A stretch of DNA of 64,000 bases. It comes from Spongiibacter nanhainus. Lineage in GTDB: Bacteria; Pseudomonadota; Gammaproteobacteria; Pseudomonadales; Spongiibacteraceae. Of this stretch, positions 1 through 9,438 are shown piece by piece; position 1 is the stretch's first letter; each line of letters opens with the position of its first letter. The stretch covers positions 3,532,001-3,596,000 of the forward strand of contig NZ_CP066167.1 of assembly GCF_016132545.1 (NCBI RefSeq). The letters are read 5' to 3'. The notes under the pieces are model-generated. The model was not told where the DNA came from, did no database searches, and saw only the letters and a program-made list of their open reading frames with translations. The translations under genes and the position numbers were made by a program.

Positions 1-1766
1 GCAGCCTGGGCGGCGCTATCCAGAACGGTGCGGTAGCGGTCATTGCTCGCCAACATATTCCGCCGGAACTGGTAGGGGTCGGCGGACTGCCGCCGCGCCA
101 GCTCATCGATAAAGCACTCTTGGGCAAAGACATCGGTGAACTTATTCACCGAGCGCATCCACAGCGCCGGCAGTGTCGGGTTAACTTTAAGGTGAAAATC
201 CACCAGCACATTGTCGATGTCGTAGGGCATGCCGGTATCGAAATCAGTGAGCTTATCGAAGTCCGGCAGATCGGCCTGGTGAATATGATCGATAAATTCT
301 TCGCCGTACTGGATGGCGGTCAGGTCCTGAGTGATGGCCCGGTGCTGCCAAGCGCTGATACCACCGCTTCGATCCACCGACGCCGCCACTCTCACCGCTG
401 AAGCGGGGCGGTAGAAACCGCCCTTCATGTCATCTTCCCGGGTCCACACCACCTTCACCGGTTGCTGCACTCGGCGGGCAACCTGGCAGGCGTCCTGGAC
501 AAAATCGGCAAAGGGATTACCCCGTCGGCCAAACGCGCCACCAGAAGGGAGGTTGTGGAAATTAATACGGCTGGGCGGCACACCCAACACAAAGGCGGCG
601 GCGGCTTTGTCCAGAGTGGGCGACTGGCTACCTGTCCAGATATCCGCCTGCTGGCCATCGTAATCCACCACCACGTTGAGGGGCTCCATTGCCGCGTGAG
701 CCATATGGGGGAAATGGAAGTCTGCGTCGACGTTGTCGGCCGCCAGAAATTTGGCAAAAGTGACCGAGCCATCCACCCGGGCGGGAATGCCTCGGACGTT
801 TAATTTGAGTTGGTACTCACTGCGCAGCGCGTTGGAATCGGTGCGGGCCCCGGCCAGCTCACTCCAGTGTGTTTCCAGCGCTCTGCGACCTTTTTCCGCT
901 GCCCAAAAGCTGTCCGCCACCACCGCAATACCAGCTGGAACGGTAAACACCTCCTGCACCCCTGACACCGCCAGTGCCGCATTGGCGTCGTAGTTCAGCG
1001 CTATGCCGTGAAAACGTGGCGGCCGGGCGATCACTGCTGTCAACATATTGGGCAGATCAACGTCCATGCCGTAGACCATACTGCCGTCGGTCTTGGCAGC
1101 GACATCCAGGCGCTGCCGATCGGTACCGATAATCTTAAACTGGGATGGCGACTTCAGTGACGGAGCCAGCGGTTCTGGCTGACTGGCGGCTTCGCCGGCC
1201 AGCTCGCCGTAGCTGGCATAGCGACCGCTGTCGTCGTGATAGACATAGCTGTTCTCTGTGCGCAGTGAGGACTTGCTCACTCCCCAGCGTTGGGCTGCTG
1301 CACCACAGAGCATATCCCGAATCGCAGCACCGGCCCGGCGCTGCTCGTCGAAGTAGCCTCGGGTGCAGGTACTGGCCACGGAGAACTGCACGGCCTTGAA
1401 AAAATAGGGGTTATTAAACGCCGCCGCGACCGGCGAGTGCTCGACACTCACCAACGACCAGTCGGCATCCAATTCTTCAGCCAGCATCATCGGCATTACC
1501 GTTAGGGCGCCCTGCCCCATCTCGGTAGCTCCCACGTAAACGGTAATGCGGTTGTCGGCACCGATCCGCATAAAATCTCCCAGTGCAGTGCCCTCAGCAC
1601 TGGATGTAGAGGAAACCTGCCCCGGGTCCGATAATTGCGCACGAGCATTAGTGCTACCGCCACCACCGCAGGCAATCAACACACCGCCACAGGCCAAAGT
1701 CGAAAAATGCAGGAAACGACGACGCGACAATCCGGCGTGCTTGGCGACAACTTTGTCTTGACTCAT
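1..1766 (-). CDS. Molybdopterin-binding subunit of an aldehyde/isoquinoline-type hydroxylase (IorB/OxiB-like), C-terminus off the window
   Basis: Catalytic large subunit of a xanthine-oxidase-family molybdenum hydroxylase, expected to oxidise an aldehyde or N-heterocycle with water as oxygen donor. Translation from the ATG at 1766 starts MSQDKVVAKHAGLSRRRFLH, giving a twin-arginine-like SRRRFL signal, so Tat export is likely. Further on it has VTVYVGATEMGQGALTV-type sequence typical of the family (GATEMGQG), the block GMDVDLPNMLTAVIARPP, and SGGAFGRRGNPFADF in the cofactor-binding half. The reading frame is open to base 1, so the C-terminus is missing. The 2Fe-2S subunit gene lies 2 bp upstream, so the two form an operon. 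In Streptomyces sp. K30 a pair of this type (oxiAB) lies next to the rubber oxygenase gene lcp, which fits the neighbours here. The substrate is unknown. Confidence 0.85.
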   Translation of the reverse strand, partial: MSQDKVVAKHAGLSRRRFLHFSTLACGGVLIACGGGGSTNARAQLSDPGQVSSTSSAEGTALGDFMRIGADNRITVYVGATEMGQGALTVMPMMLAEELDADWSLVSVEHSPVAAAFNNPYFFKAVQFSVASTCTRGYFDEQRRAGAAIRDMLCGAAAQRWGVSKSSLRTENSYVYHDDSGRYASYGELAGEAASQPEPLAPSLKSPSQFKIIGTDRQRLDVAAKTDGSMVYGMDVDLPNMLTAVIARPPRFHGIALNYDANAALAVSGVQEVFTVPAGIAVVADSFWAAEKGRRALETHWSELAGARTDSNALRSEYQLKLNVRGIPARVDGSVTFAKFLAADNVDADFHFPHMAHAAMEPLNVVVDYDGQQADIWTGSQSPTLDKAAAAFVLGVPPSRINFHNLPSGGAFGRRGNPFADFVQDACQVARRVQQPVKVVWTREDDMKGGFYRPASAVRVAASVDRSGGISAWQHRAITQDLTAIQYGEEFIDHIHQADLPDFDKLTDFDTGMPYDIDNVLVDFHLKVNPTLPALWMRSVNKFTDVFAQECFIDELARRQSADPYQFRRNMLASNDRYRTVLDSAAQA

Positions 1767-1768
1767 GA

Positions 1769-2224
1769 CTAGCCCTCTCCCGCCAGTTGGTGAATGGCCC
1801 GACGGATACGGGGATAAGTGCCGCAACGACAAATATTGCCGGACATGGCTTCATCGATATCCCGATCCGTAGGCGAGGCGTTATCTTTAAGTAGCGCGGT
1901 GGCCGCCATAATTTGCCCCGACTGGCAGTAACCGCACTGGGGCACGTTGATTTCCCGCCAGGCCTGCTGAACTTGAACCCCCACTGCGTCCTGAGCCATG
2001 GCCTCTATGGTGGTGACCTTCTGGCTACCCACCGCCGATACCGGCATCACACAGGACCGCACCGGCTGACCATCCACGTGCACCGTGCAGGCCCCACACA
2101 AGGCCTGTCCGCAGCCGTACTTACTGCCGGTCAACTTGAGGTCTTCCCGGAGCACCCACAACAGCGGCTTGTCGCCACTGACTTCCACGGTGTACTCCAT
2201 ACCGTTCACATCCAGCGTGTACAT
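1769..2224 (-). CDS. (2Fe-2S)-binding subunit of the molybdenum hydroxylase (IorA/OxiA-like)
   Basis: Small electron-transfer subunit carrying two [2Fe-2S] clusters that pass electrons from the molybdenum centre of the neighbouring large subunit. About 151 residues. The plant-type cluster ligands are visible as [15 protein letters not shown] plus a later Cys (RSC). The C-terminal cluster ligands are CGYCQSGQ and CRCGTY. I chose the ATG at 2224 (MYTLDVNG) because a TAAGGAT ribosome site lies just upstream and the family starts there; an in-frame ATG at 2266 would add 14 uncharacteristic residues. Its stop is 2 bp before the large-subunit start, implying co-translation. No signal peptide is visible, as is usual when the large subunit carries the Tat signal. 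Confidence 0.9.
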   Translation of the reverse strand: MYTLDVNGMEYTVEVSGDKPLLWVLREDLKLTGSKYGCGQALCGACTVHVDGQPVRSCVMPVSAVGSQKVTTIEAMAQDAVGVQVQQAWREINVPQCGYCQSGQIMAATALLKDNASPTDRDIDEAMSGNICRCGTYPRIRRAIHQLAGEG

Positions 2225-2266
2225 AGTTTTATCCTTAATACTTTGGCTTTGATGATCCCTAAACAA

Positions 2267-2290
2267 CTCGGGGCGCCTTAGCGCCCCGAG
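2267..2290 (-). terminator. Rho-independent terminator after the first RoxA-like gene
   Basis: CTCGGGGCGC and GCGCCCCGAG form a perfect 10-bp stem with a 4-base loop, followed on the minus strand by TTGTTT. It lies between the first RoxA-like gene and the Fe-S subunit gene, so it should separate their transcripts or attenuate read-through. Confidence 0.8.
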
Positions 2291-2307
2291 AATCGATGAG
2301 TTTTTGC

Positions 2308-4425
2308 TTACAGCGTTTTTAAGTATTCAATGATCGCCCGCCGCTCAACGTCGGTGAGCACATTGGTGAATTGGTGGCCCTCGTTACCCTGAGAGTAAAC
2401 GTTGGTGTTATAGACCTTGCGATTTTCAATCTGCTGGTCTGTCAGCGGGATGCTGTGCAACTCGTCGATGGGCAAGTTCCACAACAGGCCAACCTGCTTA
2501 TATACCTCGCCCAACAAATCCTGCAGTGTCGGCAATGATTCGTCGATGGGATTGCAGGCCAGCAAGGGCAGAGTCTGAGCAGCGTCCTGGACGCAATCCA
2601 GCTCGTCGTATTTCCAGCCCATTTTCTCCTGGTCGTAGGCACGCTCGAAGTTAGTGTCAAAACCCATTACTACGCGACCTTCCAGACCCTCCGGCGCGGG
2701 AGTGGACTTGCGCTTCCAGATATCGGGACGCTCACTCTCGTCGCCCAACAGTTGCCAGACATTGGGCACTGAACCGTTGTGCAGATAGGGCGCAGCCGCC
2801 CAAGTACCGTAAAGGGGCGGAGCCAATAGCACTGGATAATTGTTTTCGGTACTGGAGAAATCACCCAGGCCGCAATTCAGCATTGGCACGTTGGCTACCG
2901 CGGGAATCGCCGAACCATCCGGCTCCAACAGGCTGCGCTGCGCATCGGCATACACCGGGTCGCTCTGCACAATCTCGGCATTTACCAGGTTGGCGGCAAT
3001 ACCCTCCAAGCGAGGGTCCGACAGGAAGTTGGGATCCTTGGCAAAGTACTCAGAATGCACACCGTGACAGCTTGCGCAGGAGCCGTTACCGGGAGTTTCA
3101 GGCTCGGGAACTGGGTTGTTCAAGCTGGGTGCCCACAGGTTCTTGTTATGAAACAGGATCGCGCCCTGCTCGGCCAAGGCTGTATCAATATCACCGGGAT
3201 AGACTGGGGCCTTGAGAGACTCCGCCCAAATCTGGAACGCGTAGGAGGCTTCGTCCAGCCACTCCTCCATTTCGCTGACCTCACCCGTTTGCGCGAAGAA
3301 AAGTGGCGTGTAGGCAGCCATATCGATACGGGACGAATCCATGGGCAAAATCGCACCGTGGAATTTCTGTACCCGGTGCCCCATATTCCACCAGGGCGGG
3401 CTTTTGATAACCCCAATCGACTGACTGAAGATGATTTTGTCGTTGGTGTATTCCTCAAAAGTGCCGCCATTAAAACCGAGAAAACCAATCTGGAACTGGT
3501 CAATGGCCCCCACACCTCGCAGTGGCGATACCGTTAGCAGCCCGGAAAGGAGCCCGAATGCCGGGTTCTGAGCGGCTGCAGCAAAGTCCCGGAAGGCAAC
3601 AGTGAAGTCGCCGATCATCCCGGCGCCACCAAACACTTCATTGATACTGGATGAGTCGCTGGTGATCTGACCGTCGTGACAAAAGGAACACAATTTGACG
3701 CCAATCTGCCCGGTCCAGGTACCGTCAGGCTCTCGCAATTGCGTAAACGCAATCGGCAACTGCCCGGACCCGCCGTTGGTCTGATTGGGGTCTTCGCCGG
3801 GAAGCGGGTAGGGATTTCGATCTTCGCCCAAGGTTGTGCCATAACGCTGGGCTATCAATTCGTCATAGTTTTCCGGGCGCTGGGGGATAGACGGGCTCAA
3901 AACATAGCCGGTCCAGGTTTGCCACAGGTTGTTGTAGGCATCGGCCGGAATAGTGAACATCGAGCCCTCACCGAAATCGGCCAGCGTAGCCGGATCGGTA
4001 AAAGACGCAGAGACATGGGTGTCCTGACTAAACATGTGAGAGGTGCCCGGCTCGCCAAAGCCCTGAGCCACCAGCTTACCCTTCTCGTAGAGGTCGCGAT
4101 ACTGGCCACAGGTTTGCGGACGCTGAGCGTCGTTGGACTGGCAGCTTTGCCAGTCGATATTAAAGACGACATTGCGACCTTGATTGACGCCGTTTTGAAC
4201 CAGGGTTCTGGGATCCACCGGCAACTCCGCGGAATCCGACTTACCCTGGCAGTAGTCGTGCCAAACGTGACCACCGCGACTGCTGCTGAGCAGTTCACTC
4301 TGCGGTGTATTGGGCTCTGGAGTAGAGGGGGTATCACCTCCGCCATTATTAGACGACGAACTACTCGAGCCACCGCAGCCGGCGACAGCAACACTTATCG
4401 CTGCCAGCGCAATCCACTTCTTCAT
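2308..4425 (-). CDS. Dihaem c-type cytochrome lipoprotein, RoxA/RoxB-like (rubber oxygenase / CcP-MauG superfamily), copy 1
   Basis: Predicted secreted dihaem protein of about 705 residues. The start MKKWIALA is chosen because it begins a lipoprotein signal with lipobox VAGC followed by a Gly/Ser-rich linker; an upstream in-frame start would add 7 residues. Haem sites are CSFCH (C246-H250) and CASCH (C450-H454). The block [13 protein letters not shown] is the CcP/MauG-type motif near the second haem. GNEGHQFT about 25 residues from the C-terminus supplies a conserved His that could be a distal haem ligand. Length, two c haems and this motif order match RoxA of Xanthomonas sp. 35Y, which cleaves poly(cis-1,4-isoprene) with O2. 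Two paralogues lie at 4646-6706 and 14667-16778. A dihaem peroxidase role cannot be excluded. The substrate is not shown by sequence. Confidence 0.75.
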   Translation of the reverse strand: MKKWIALAAISVAVAGCGGSSSSSSNNGGGDTPSTPEPNTPQSELLSSSRGGHVWHDYCQGKSDSAELPVDPRTLVQNGVNQGRNVVFNIDWQSCQSNDAQRPQTCGQYRDLYEKGKLVAQGFGEPGTSHMFSQDTHVSASFTDPATLADFGEGSMFTIPADAYNNLWQTWTGYVLSPSIPQRPENYDELIAQRYGTTLGEDRNPYPLPGEDPNQTNGGSGQLPIAFTQLREPDGTWTGQIGVKLCSFCHDGQITSDSSSINEVFGGAGMIGDFTVAFRDFAAAAQNPAFGLLSGLLTVSPLRGVGAIDQFQIGFLGFNGGTFEEYTNDKIIFSQSIGVIKSPPWWNMGHRVQKFHGAILPMDSSRIDMAAYTPLFFAQTGEVSEMEEWLDEASYAFQIWAESLKAPVYPGDIDTALAEQGAILFHNKNLWAPSLNNPVPEPETPGNGSCASCHGVHSEYFAKDPNFLSDPRLEGIAANLVNAEIVQSDPVYADAQRSLLEPDGSAIPAVANVPMLNCGLGDFSSTENNYPVLLAPPLYGTWAAAPYLHNGSVPNVWQLLGDESERPDIWKRKSTPAPEGLEGRVVMGFDTNFERAYDQEKMGWKYDELDCVQDAAQTLPLLACNPIDESLPTLQDLLGEVYKQVGLLWNLPIDELHSIPLTDQQIENRKVYNTNVYSQGNEGHQFTNVLTDVERRAIIEYLKTL

Positions 4426-4598
4426 TGGGTACTCCCTGTTTAACATTTATATTCGACGGAGCGACGAAAAATCAAAGTTGCCAGTATTTTTATCGCAATG
4501 ACCGTCAAAGATATTTTCCTGCCATGCCAGCTGTGTCCGACCAGCGACACAATCCCAACTCTGTGAACGGAGTCTCATCATCACTGCCGTGCAATAGC

Positions 4599-4621
4599 AA
4601 AAGCGCTCCCCGCGGGAGCGC
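4599..4621 (-). terminator. Rho-independent terminator after the second RoxA-like gene
   Basis: GCGCTCCC and GGGAGCGC form an 8-bp stem with a 3-base loop (4603-4621), followed by TTTT on the minus strand. It ends the gene at 4646-6706. The rest of the gap up to the first RoxA-like start (4447-4598) shows no gene and presumably holds that gene's promoter. Confidence 0.75.
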
Positions 4622-4645
4622 CCTTGTCTGCCTATACCGCTTTGG

Positions 4646-6706
4646 CTACAGCGTCTTGAGGTACTCGATAATGGCGTAGCGCTCTTGGTCGGTTAACACC
4701 TCAGTAAACTCATGACCGCCATTGCCCTGGCTGTACATATGAGAGTTGTAGATTTTGCGGTTTTCCATATGCTCGTTGGTCACGATCGGCGGATAGTCGA
4801 GATTCCACGCTCCGGTCATGTTTCCGTAGGCCAGGTTCTTCATCAGCTGCGGGTACGGCGTGCGGTCAATGTTGAAGGGATCGCAGTTATAGAAGGGCGT
4901 TACCATCGGCGGATAGCTCTGACACTGAATCTTGTCGTACTTCCAACCCATCTTGTTTTCGTCGTAGGCGCGATCCAGGTCGGTATCAAAACCCATTACC
5001 ACGCTGTAAGCAGAACCCGGCGGCTTGGGCGCGGACTTACGACGCCAGATGGGGTGGCGATCCTGAGGCTTGAGCACTTCCCACACATTGGGCACTGAAC
5101 CGTTGTGGAAGTACGGCGCTGAAGCCCATACGCCATAGAGCGGCTGAGCCAGATAGCCGATTTCGCGGTCGCCGCGAATCCGCTCTTGACCCTGCGGGCC
5201 GCAATCAAAGCCGGGCTCTGCCCCTTTGGTAGGGGGATAGCCAAAGAAGTTATCGGCCCCCGCCTGCTGCATGCCTTCGGTATTAGTCAGTGCCCGGCGC
5301 TCGTCGGTACCGATGATATCCAAGGGGACGATATAGCCAGCCATACCCTCCAACATCGGCGTTTCCAGGTAGCTTGGATCATTGACGTAACGAGGCGAGT
5401 AAGCGCCGTGGCAGCTAGCGCAAGAGCCATTGCCTTCCGGCTCGCGAACCGAGTTATTGCGCTCGGGGGCCCACATATCCAACTCGTGGAACAGCACCGC
5501 GCCTTCTTCAGCCAGCGCGACATCCACATCCATTGGATACTTTGGTGCCTTCAAACTTTCTACCCAACGGTTGATTTGCGGACCGTGAGTACGCATCCAG
5601 TTCTGACCTTCTTCGCCCAGCGGGCCAGAGGAACCACCGAACAGACCAAAGAACGGCGCGTAAAACACCGAATCAACACGCGGCGCGTCCATGGGAAACA
5701 AACCATCGACAAACTTCAAAGGCCGGTGGCCCATGTTCCACCAGTTTGGTGAATCCATACTGCCGGTGGAGCCCGACATGGCAATCTGGAAGAAGCTATA
5801 AGGATCGGGAAAACCCTCCATTGGGAATAGGAAGGCAATGTTAACCGCGCTGGCGTTGTTGGTACCGCGAGTCTGGGTCAAATTAATAGGCGTGACTGCC
5901 GATGCCATATAACCCAGCGGCGCCATGTCGCGAAGGAAGAGATTTAGATCGGTCGCGCTTGAACCACCAAACAGGAAACCGAGGTCGTCGCCATCCGCTT
6001 TGGTACCAACCTCGCCACTGTGACAGCCGTTACAGGTAACACCGATTCGACCACTCCAACTTCCATCTGGGTTGCGAACTTGGGTGAACATCTCCGGTAG
6101 CTGACCACTGCCGCCATTGGTCTGATTGGGGTCTTCGCCAGGTAGCGGATAGGGGTTGCGCCCTTCCGACATACCGCTACCGTAGCGGTTGGTCACCAGC
6201 TCATCAAAATTGGCCGGGCGCGACCAATAGCCACCCCAGATGCGCCACAATTGGTTGTATTGCTCGGCAGAAAACGTGGAAATCCCGCCGGCAGACTCCG
6301 GGCCCATGTAATTGTTACCGGCAAACAAGGCAGCCACCTCCTCGCCACCGGTGTCCATCAAGCGCTCACCCGCGTAGTACTGCGCTCGCAAGCCACCGCA
6401 AGTTTCCGGATCACCAAATTCCTGCACCGCTTCCGGGTCGGCATGACACTCTGCCCAAAATGCGTTGAAATGAACCGCCTTGTTGTCGCTAATACCTGGC
6501 TGAACAAGGGTCCGGGGGTCTACCGGCACCGGCTCACTGTCAGGCTTATCGGCGCAGTAGTCCAACATCCACAAACCACCGTGGGTACTGCCCAATAAAG
6601 CATTGGGATCATCGTCGTACACAAAAGCATTGACTGGCGAAGACGCAGCCAGCGTCGCGGCAATGACAATTTCCTTTATCCCCACACCAGGGAATGGTTT
6701 AGACAT
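4646..6706 (-). CDS. Dihaem c-type cytochrome, RoxA/RoxB-like, copy 2
   Basis: About 686 residues, with a classical cleavable signal peptide (MSKPFPGVGIKEIVIAATLA, likely cut after PVNA) rather than the lipobox of its two paralogues. This copy should therefore be soluble in the periplasm or secreted. Haem motifs are CNGCH (C225-H229) and CASCH (C429-H433). It shares [58 protein letters not shown] and the C-terminal GNGGHEFTEVLT block with copies 1 and 3. The gene is tandem with copy 1 (220 bp apart, separate terminator), so the pair likely arose by duplication and diverged in localisation. The assignment to the RoxA family is by motif order and size. Confidence 0.75.
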   Translation of the reverse strand: MSKPFPGVGIKEIVIAATLAASSPVNAFVYDDDPNALLGSTHGGLWMLDYCADKPDSEPVPVDPRTLVQPGISDNKAVHFNAFWAECHADPEAVQEFGDPETCGGLRAQYYAGERLMDTGGEEVAALFAGNNYMGPESAGGISTFSAEQYNQLWRIWGGYWSRPANFDELVTNRYGSGMSEGRNPYPLPGEDPNQTNGGSGQLPEMFTQVRNPDGSWSGRIGVTCNGCHSGEVGTKADGDDLGFLFGGSSATDLNLFLRDMAPLGYMASAVTPINLTQTRGTNNASAVNIAFLFPMEGFPDPYSFFQIAMSGSTGSMDSPNWWNMGHRPLKFVDGLFPMDAPRVDSVFYAPFFGLFGGSSGPLGEEGQNWMRTHGPQINRWVESLKAPKYPMDVDVALAEEGAVLFHELDMWAPERNNSVREPEGNGSCASCHGAYSPRYVNDPSYLETPMLEGMAGYIVPLDIIGTDERRALTNTEGMQQAGADNFFGYPPTKGAEPGFDCGPQGQERIRGDREIGYLAQPLYGVWASAPYFHNGSVPNVWEVLKPQDRHPIWRRKSAPKPPGSAYSVVMGFDTDLDRAYDENKMGWKYDKIQCQSYPPMVTPFYNCDPFNIDRTPYPQLMKNLAYGNMTGAWNLDYPPIVTNEHMENRKIYNSHMYSQGNGGHEFTEVLTDQERYAIIEYLKTL

Positions 6707-6991
6707 CTTTCGGTCTCCATCTAAGGCACACCCGACAACTGGCGAATCATTGTTGTGTTTATGATCACGTCCGTTGTGGTTTTGCGCAGCGCAGGCTAAC
6801 GCGAGTTACCAGTCAGGGTAAGCAGCAGTTCTAGTTTTAATTGCTGGTTAGACAGTGCCAGCGGCAAGCGTCTTAGCCAATGTCACTGCGCGCCACTCTC
6901 ATAGTCGCTGGCACCTGATGACATATGCTGACGCGAGGAACAAATTGACAGCGGATACATTGCCCGCATCGACATCTCAAACAGGGGACAT

Positions 6992-7015
6992 AAAAAAGGC
7001 GCCCCTTGGGGCGCC
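6992..7015 (-). terminator. Rho-independent terminator after the first TonB receptor gene
   Basis: GGCGCCCC and GGGGCGCC form a perfect stem with a 2-base centre (6998-7015), flanked by TTTTTT on the minus strand. It ends the receptor gene at 7060-9330. The stretch 6707-6991 between it and the second RoxA-like gene has no credible gene and should contain that gene's promoter. I saw no clear operator there. Confidence 0.85.
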
Positions 7016-7059
7016 AAAAAATAGAGACCGCTTGCTTACGGTGGGTTTACGGTACTGCT

Positions 7060-9330
7060 CTAAAAGCGCAAACCGCCTTCCAGGTAAACCGAACGAGGTG
7101 GTTCGGCAGAGGCACGGTAGCCACCTACATCAAGGCCGGTACCGCCGCCAAAGCCCATCACCAGCTCATCAGTCAGATTCTTGCCAACCAATGACATCCA
7201 CCAGGTTTCGGCGTTGTCGAATATACGAACGCGAGCATTGTATTTGACGACGGCGTCCTCCAAGCCACGGGGATCAAGATCGCCAGAAATGTAGTGCTCG
7301 TCACGGAAGTTTACGTCGGCCGCCGCTTCCATAGTAAGCGTATCGGTAAGCGACCAGGTGGTGATTGCCGATAAGCTCGCGGTCCACTCAGGAGTTTGCT
7401 GGTTAACTTTGCCTTCAAAGTCACAGGTGCCGGTGTTGGGATCTTCATCAGGAGAGCCCGGATAACAGGGCCCCTGCTCATACTTGAGCCATTCAAAATC
7501 CAGGTAGCCCACAGAACCCGTCAACATCAGCCACTGCGTAGCCAGTAAACGACCATCCAGCTCAATACCTTGCGTCAGCGCCTGACCCGCATTGGTGACA
7601 CTAAAGCCGGCGACCCCGTCGAAGACGCTCACTTGCATGTCATCGTATTCCACCCGGTAGATCGCCAGGTTCAAGTCGGCCGCGCCATCCAACAGGCGCA
7701 TTTTCGCACCCAGCTCGAAGGAATCGGCCACTTCGTCATCAAACTCAAAGTTTGTGGCACCGCCCTGGGGCCCGCCATCGCCATTGTTGCCCTGGGCATC
7801 GTAGCCACCGGACTTGGCGCCACGGGTGTAGGAGGCGTAGGTCATCACACTGTCATTGAGATCCCACTGCACATTAACCAAGGGCAGGAGCAAGGCACTG
7901 TCGCGGTCGCCGCTCAGTTCGTGGGCGCCAACGTTGAGCTGACTAAGCAACAGCGCAGTGACCGGGTTGACGGGAATCTGTGTGCCACGCTCGTACAGAT
8001 TAAAGACCCGCTCGCCCTCTTTGCGCTCATACACATAGCGCAAGCCCAGGGTGCTGCGCCAGCTCTCGTTAAAGTTGAAGGTCATCTGAGTAAAGGCCGA
8101 CCAAGCCTGGCTCTCCAGCTCAAACTGACGGTCCAGATCAGCAGCGACCAACTGCTGGGTATTCAGAGCACAAACCCCGGTATCTTCAATCGCACCGGTA
8201 CGCACATTTAACGGCGCCTGCACATCGGAAGTAACTTCGTTTTCTTGATAAAAGACGCCACCGATATAGTCGATGAATTCACCACCAGGTGAGGCAAAAC
8301 GCAGCTCCTGGCTGAATTGGCTAAACTCTTCGACACCGTCAAACACCGACGTGTTGAAACTACTGGAATCAGGATCGAAGACCTCGTCGTTCTCAAAACC
8401 GGTGAAACCGGTGAAACCGGTGACTGAGGTGAGGGTACCTGACTCCATATGCACATCAACGTTCAATGTGCCGTTGTAAGAGTCCAGCTTAACTCGCTCA
8501 TCGGCCTCACTGTGGCGCACGTAGTCGCGGCGGGTATTCTCGCCGGAGCAACCCGTCAGCGCACTGGGATGGGTAACCTGCAGGGTTCTACCGATCTGCT
8601 CCAGCTCGGTTTGCTCCAGTTTCAAAGACGTGTCGATAAAGTCGGTGGGCGTCCAAGTCAGAATCAAGCGGCCCGACTTCTCTTCGGAACCACCGTCATC
8701 GCGCTTGAGCTCGGGGTTATAAATATAGCCTTCATCCTCCCGATAGCGCAGCGCCAAGCGGGCCCCAAAGGCGTCGCCGAGGGGACCGGACAACACCGTA
8801 TTTACCTCGCGATTTTCCAGCTCGATACCGTAAATACCGGAAACCATGCCTTCAAAGTAGTCGCCGGGCTTGGCAGAAATAACATTGATCGCACCAGCTA
8901 TGGCGTTTTTACCAAACAGGATGGACTGGGGACCGCGCAGCACTTCTACCCGCTCTACATCCATAAAGGCTGCCCGGGTTTGCTGGGCGCGCCCCAAGTG
9001 AATACCGTCAGAGAAAATCCCCACCGACATTTCGAAACCCAAGTTGGAGCCTGAGCCGATGCCGCGCATGTAGACGTTGGGAGCCAAACCACCCTTGACC
9101 ATTTTGAAGTTGGGGGTGTACTCGGATAGGTCAGACAAGTTTTCAATACCGGCCTGGTTCAGCTTCTCTGAAGACACAGCAGTAACAGAAACTGGTACAT
9201 CGCTCAGGGATTCGGCCCGCTTCTGGGCGGTCACGATCACCTCCTCCAGCTGACGCTTTGGCCCCTCTTGGGCAGAGGCCATGCTCGAAAGCAGCACCAT
9301 CGGTGGTACTGCGCGGCGTGACAAGGTCAT
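7060..9330 (-). CDS. TonB-dependent outer-membrane receptor 1
   Basis: Outer-membrane beta-barrel with an N-terminal plug, 756 residues, for TonB-driven uptake of a large or scarce ligand. Signal peptide MTLSRRAVPPMVLLSSMASA is followed by LEEVIVTAQKRAESLSDVPV, the usual start of the plug in receptors of marine and sphingomonad catabolic loci. VYMRGIGSGSN and VEVLRGPQSILFGKNAIAGA are plug motifs. The protein ends in Phe (GGLRF), as outer-membrane barrels do. GAGGGAATATC precedes the ATG, a good ribosome site. It lies directly upstream of the two RoxA-like genes on the same strand but has its own terminator. The ligand is unknown; a hydrophobic degradation product is an inference from the neighbours. 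Confidence 0.9.
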   Translation of the reverse strand: MTLSRRAVPPMVLLSSMASAQEGPKRQLEEVIVTAQKRAESLSDVPVSVTAVSSEKLNQAGIENLSDLSEYTPNFKMVKGGLAPNVYMRGIGSGSNLGFEMSVGIFSDGIHLGRAQQTRAAFMDVERVEVLRGPQSILFGKNAIAGAINVISAKPGDYFEGMVSGIYGIELENREVNTVLSGPLGDAFGARLALRYREDEGYIYNPELKRDDGGSEEKSGRLILTWTPTDFIDTSLKLEQTELEQIGRTLQVTHPSALTGCSGENTRRDYVRHSEADERVKLDSYNGTLNVDVHMESGTLTSVTGFTGFTGFENDEVFDPDSSSFNTSVFDGVEEFSQFSQELRFASPGGEFIDYIGGVFYQENEVTSDVQAPLNVRTGAIEDTGVCALNTQQLVAADLDRQFELESQAWSAFTQMTFNFNESWRSTLGLRYVYERKEGERVFNLYERGTQIPVNPVTALLLSQLNVGAHELSGDRDSALLLPLVNVQWDLNDSVMTYASYTRGAKSGGYDAQGNNGDGGPQGGATNFEFDDEVADSFELGAKMRLLDGAADLNLAIYRVEYDDMQVSVFDGVAGFSVTNAGQALTQGIELDGRLLATQWLMLTGSVGYLDFEWLKYEQGPCYPGSPDEDPNTGTCDFEGKVNQQTPEWTASLSAITTWSLTDTLTMEAAADVNFRDEHYISGDLDPRGLEDAVVKYNARVRIFDNAETWWMSLVGKNLTDELVMGFGGGTGLDVGGYRASAEPPRSVYLEGGLRF
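8396..8422. repeat. Three tandem copies of a 9-bp unit inside TonB receptor 1
   Basis: AAACCGGTG is repeated three times without error. In the receptor it encodes T-G-F repeats (TGFTGFTGF) in a predicted barrel strand or loop. It keeps the reading frame, so copy-number change would lengthen the protein rather than inactivate it. Confidence 0.85.
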
Positions 9331-9438
9331 GATATTCCCTCAAAAGTTGTCGTTATCGTGGTGATCGAGGGGCACACGCTACAGCGGCCTCGATCTTTTA
9401 AAACACTAGGCGACGGAGCCAAGCCCCGCCACGCACAA

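Noticed and set aside
3676-4443. 255-codon plus-strand frame inside RoxA-like copy 1
   Set aside because: Lies opposite a gene with clear haem motifs and signal peptide; composition is that of an antisense shadow in GC-rich DNA.
2308-6706. RoxA-like cytochromes as ordinary dihaem cytochrome c peroxidases
   Set aside because: They are about 690-705 residues, twice the usual CcpA length, and the haem spacing of about 200 residues fits RoxA better; peroxidase activity remains an alternative.
8396-8422. 9-bp triple repeat as a phase-variation switch
   Set aside because: Unit length is a multiple of three, so slippage would not shift the frame.
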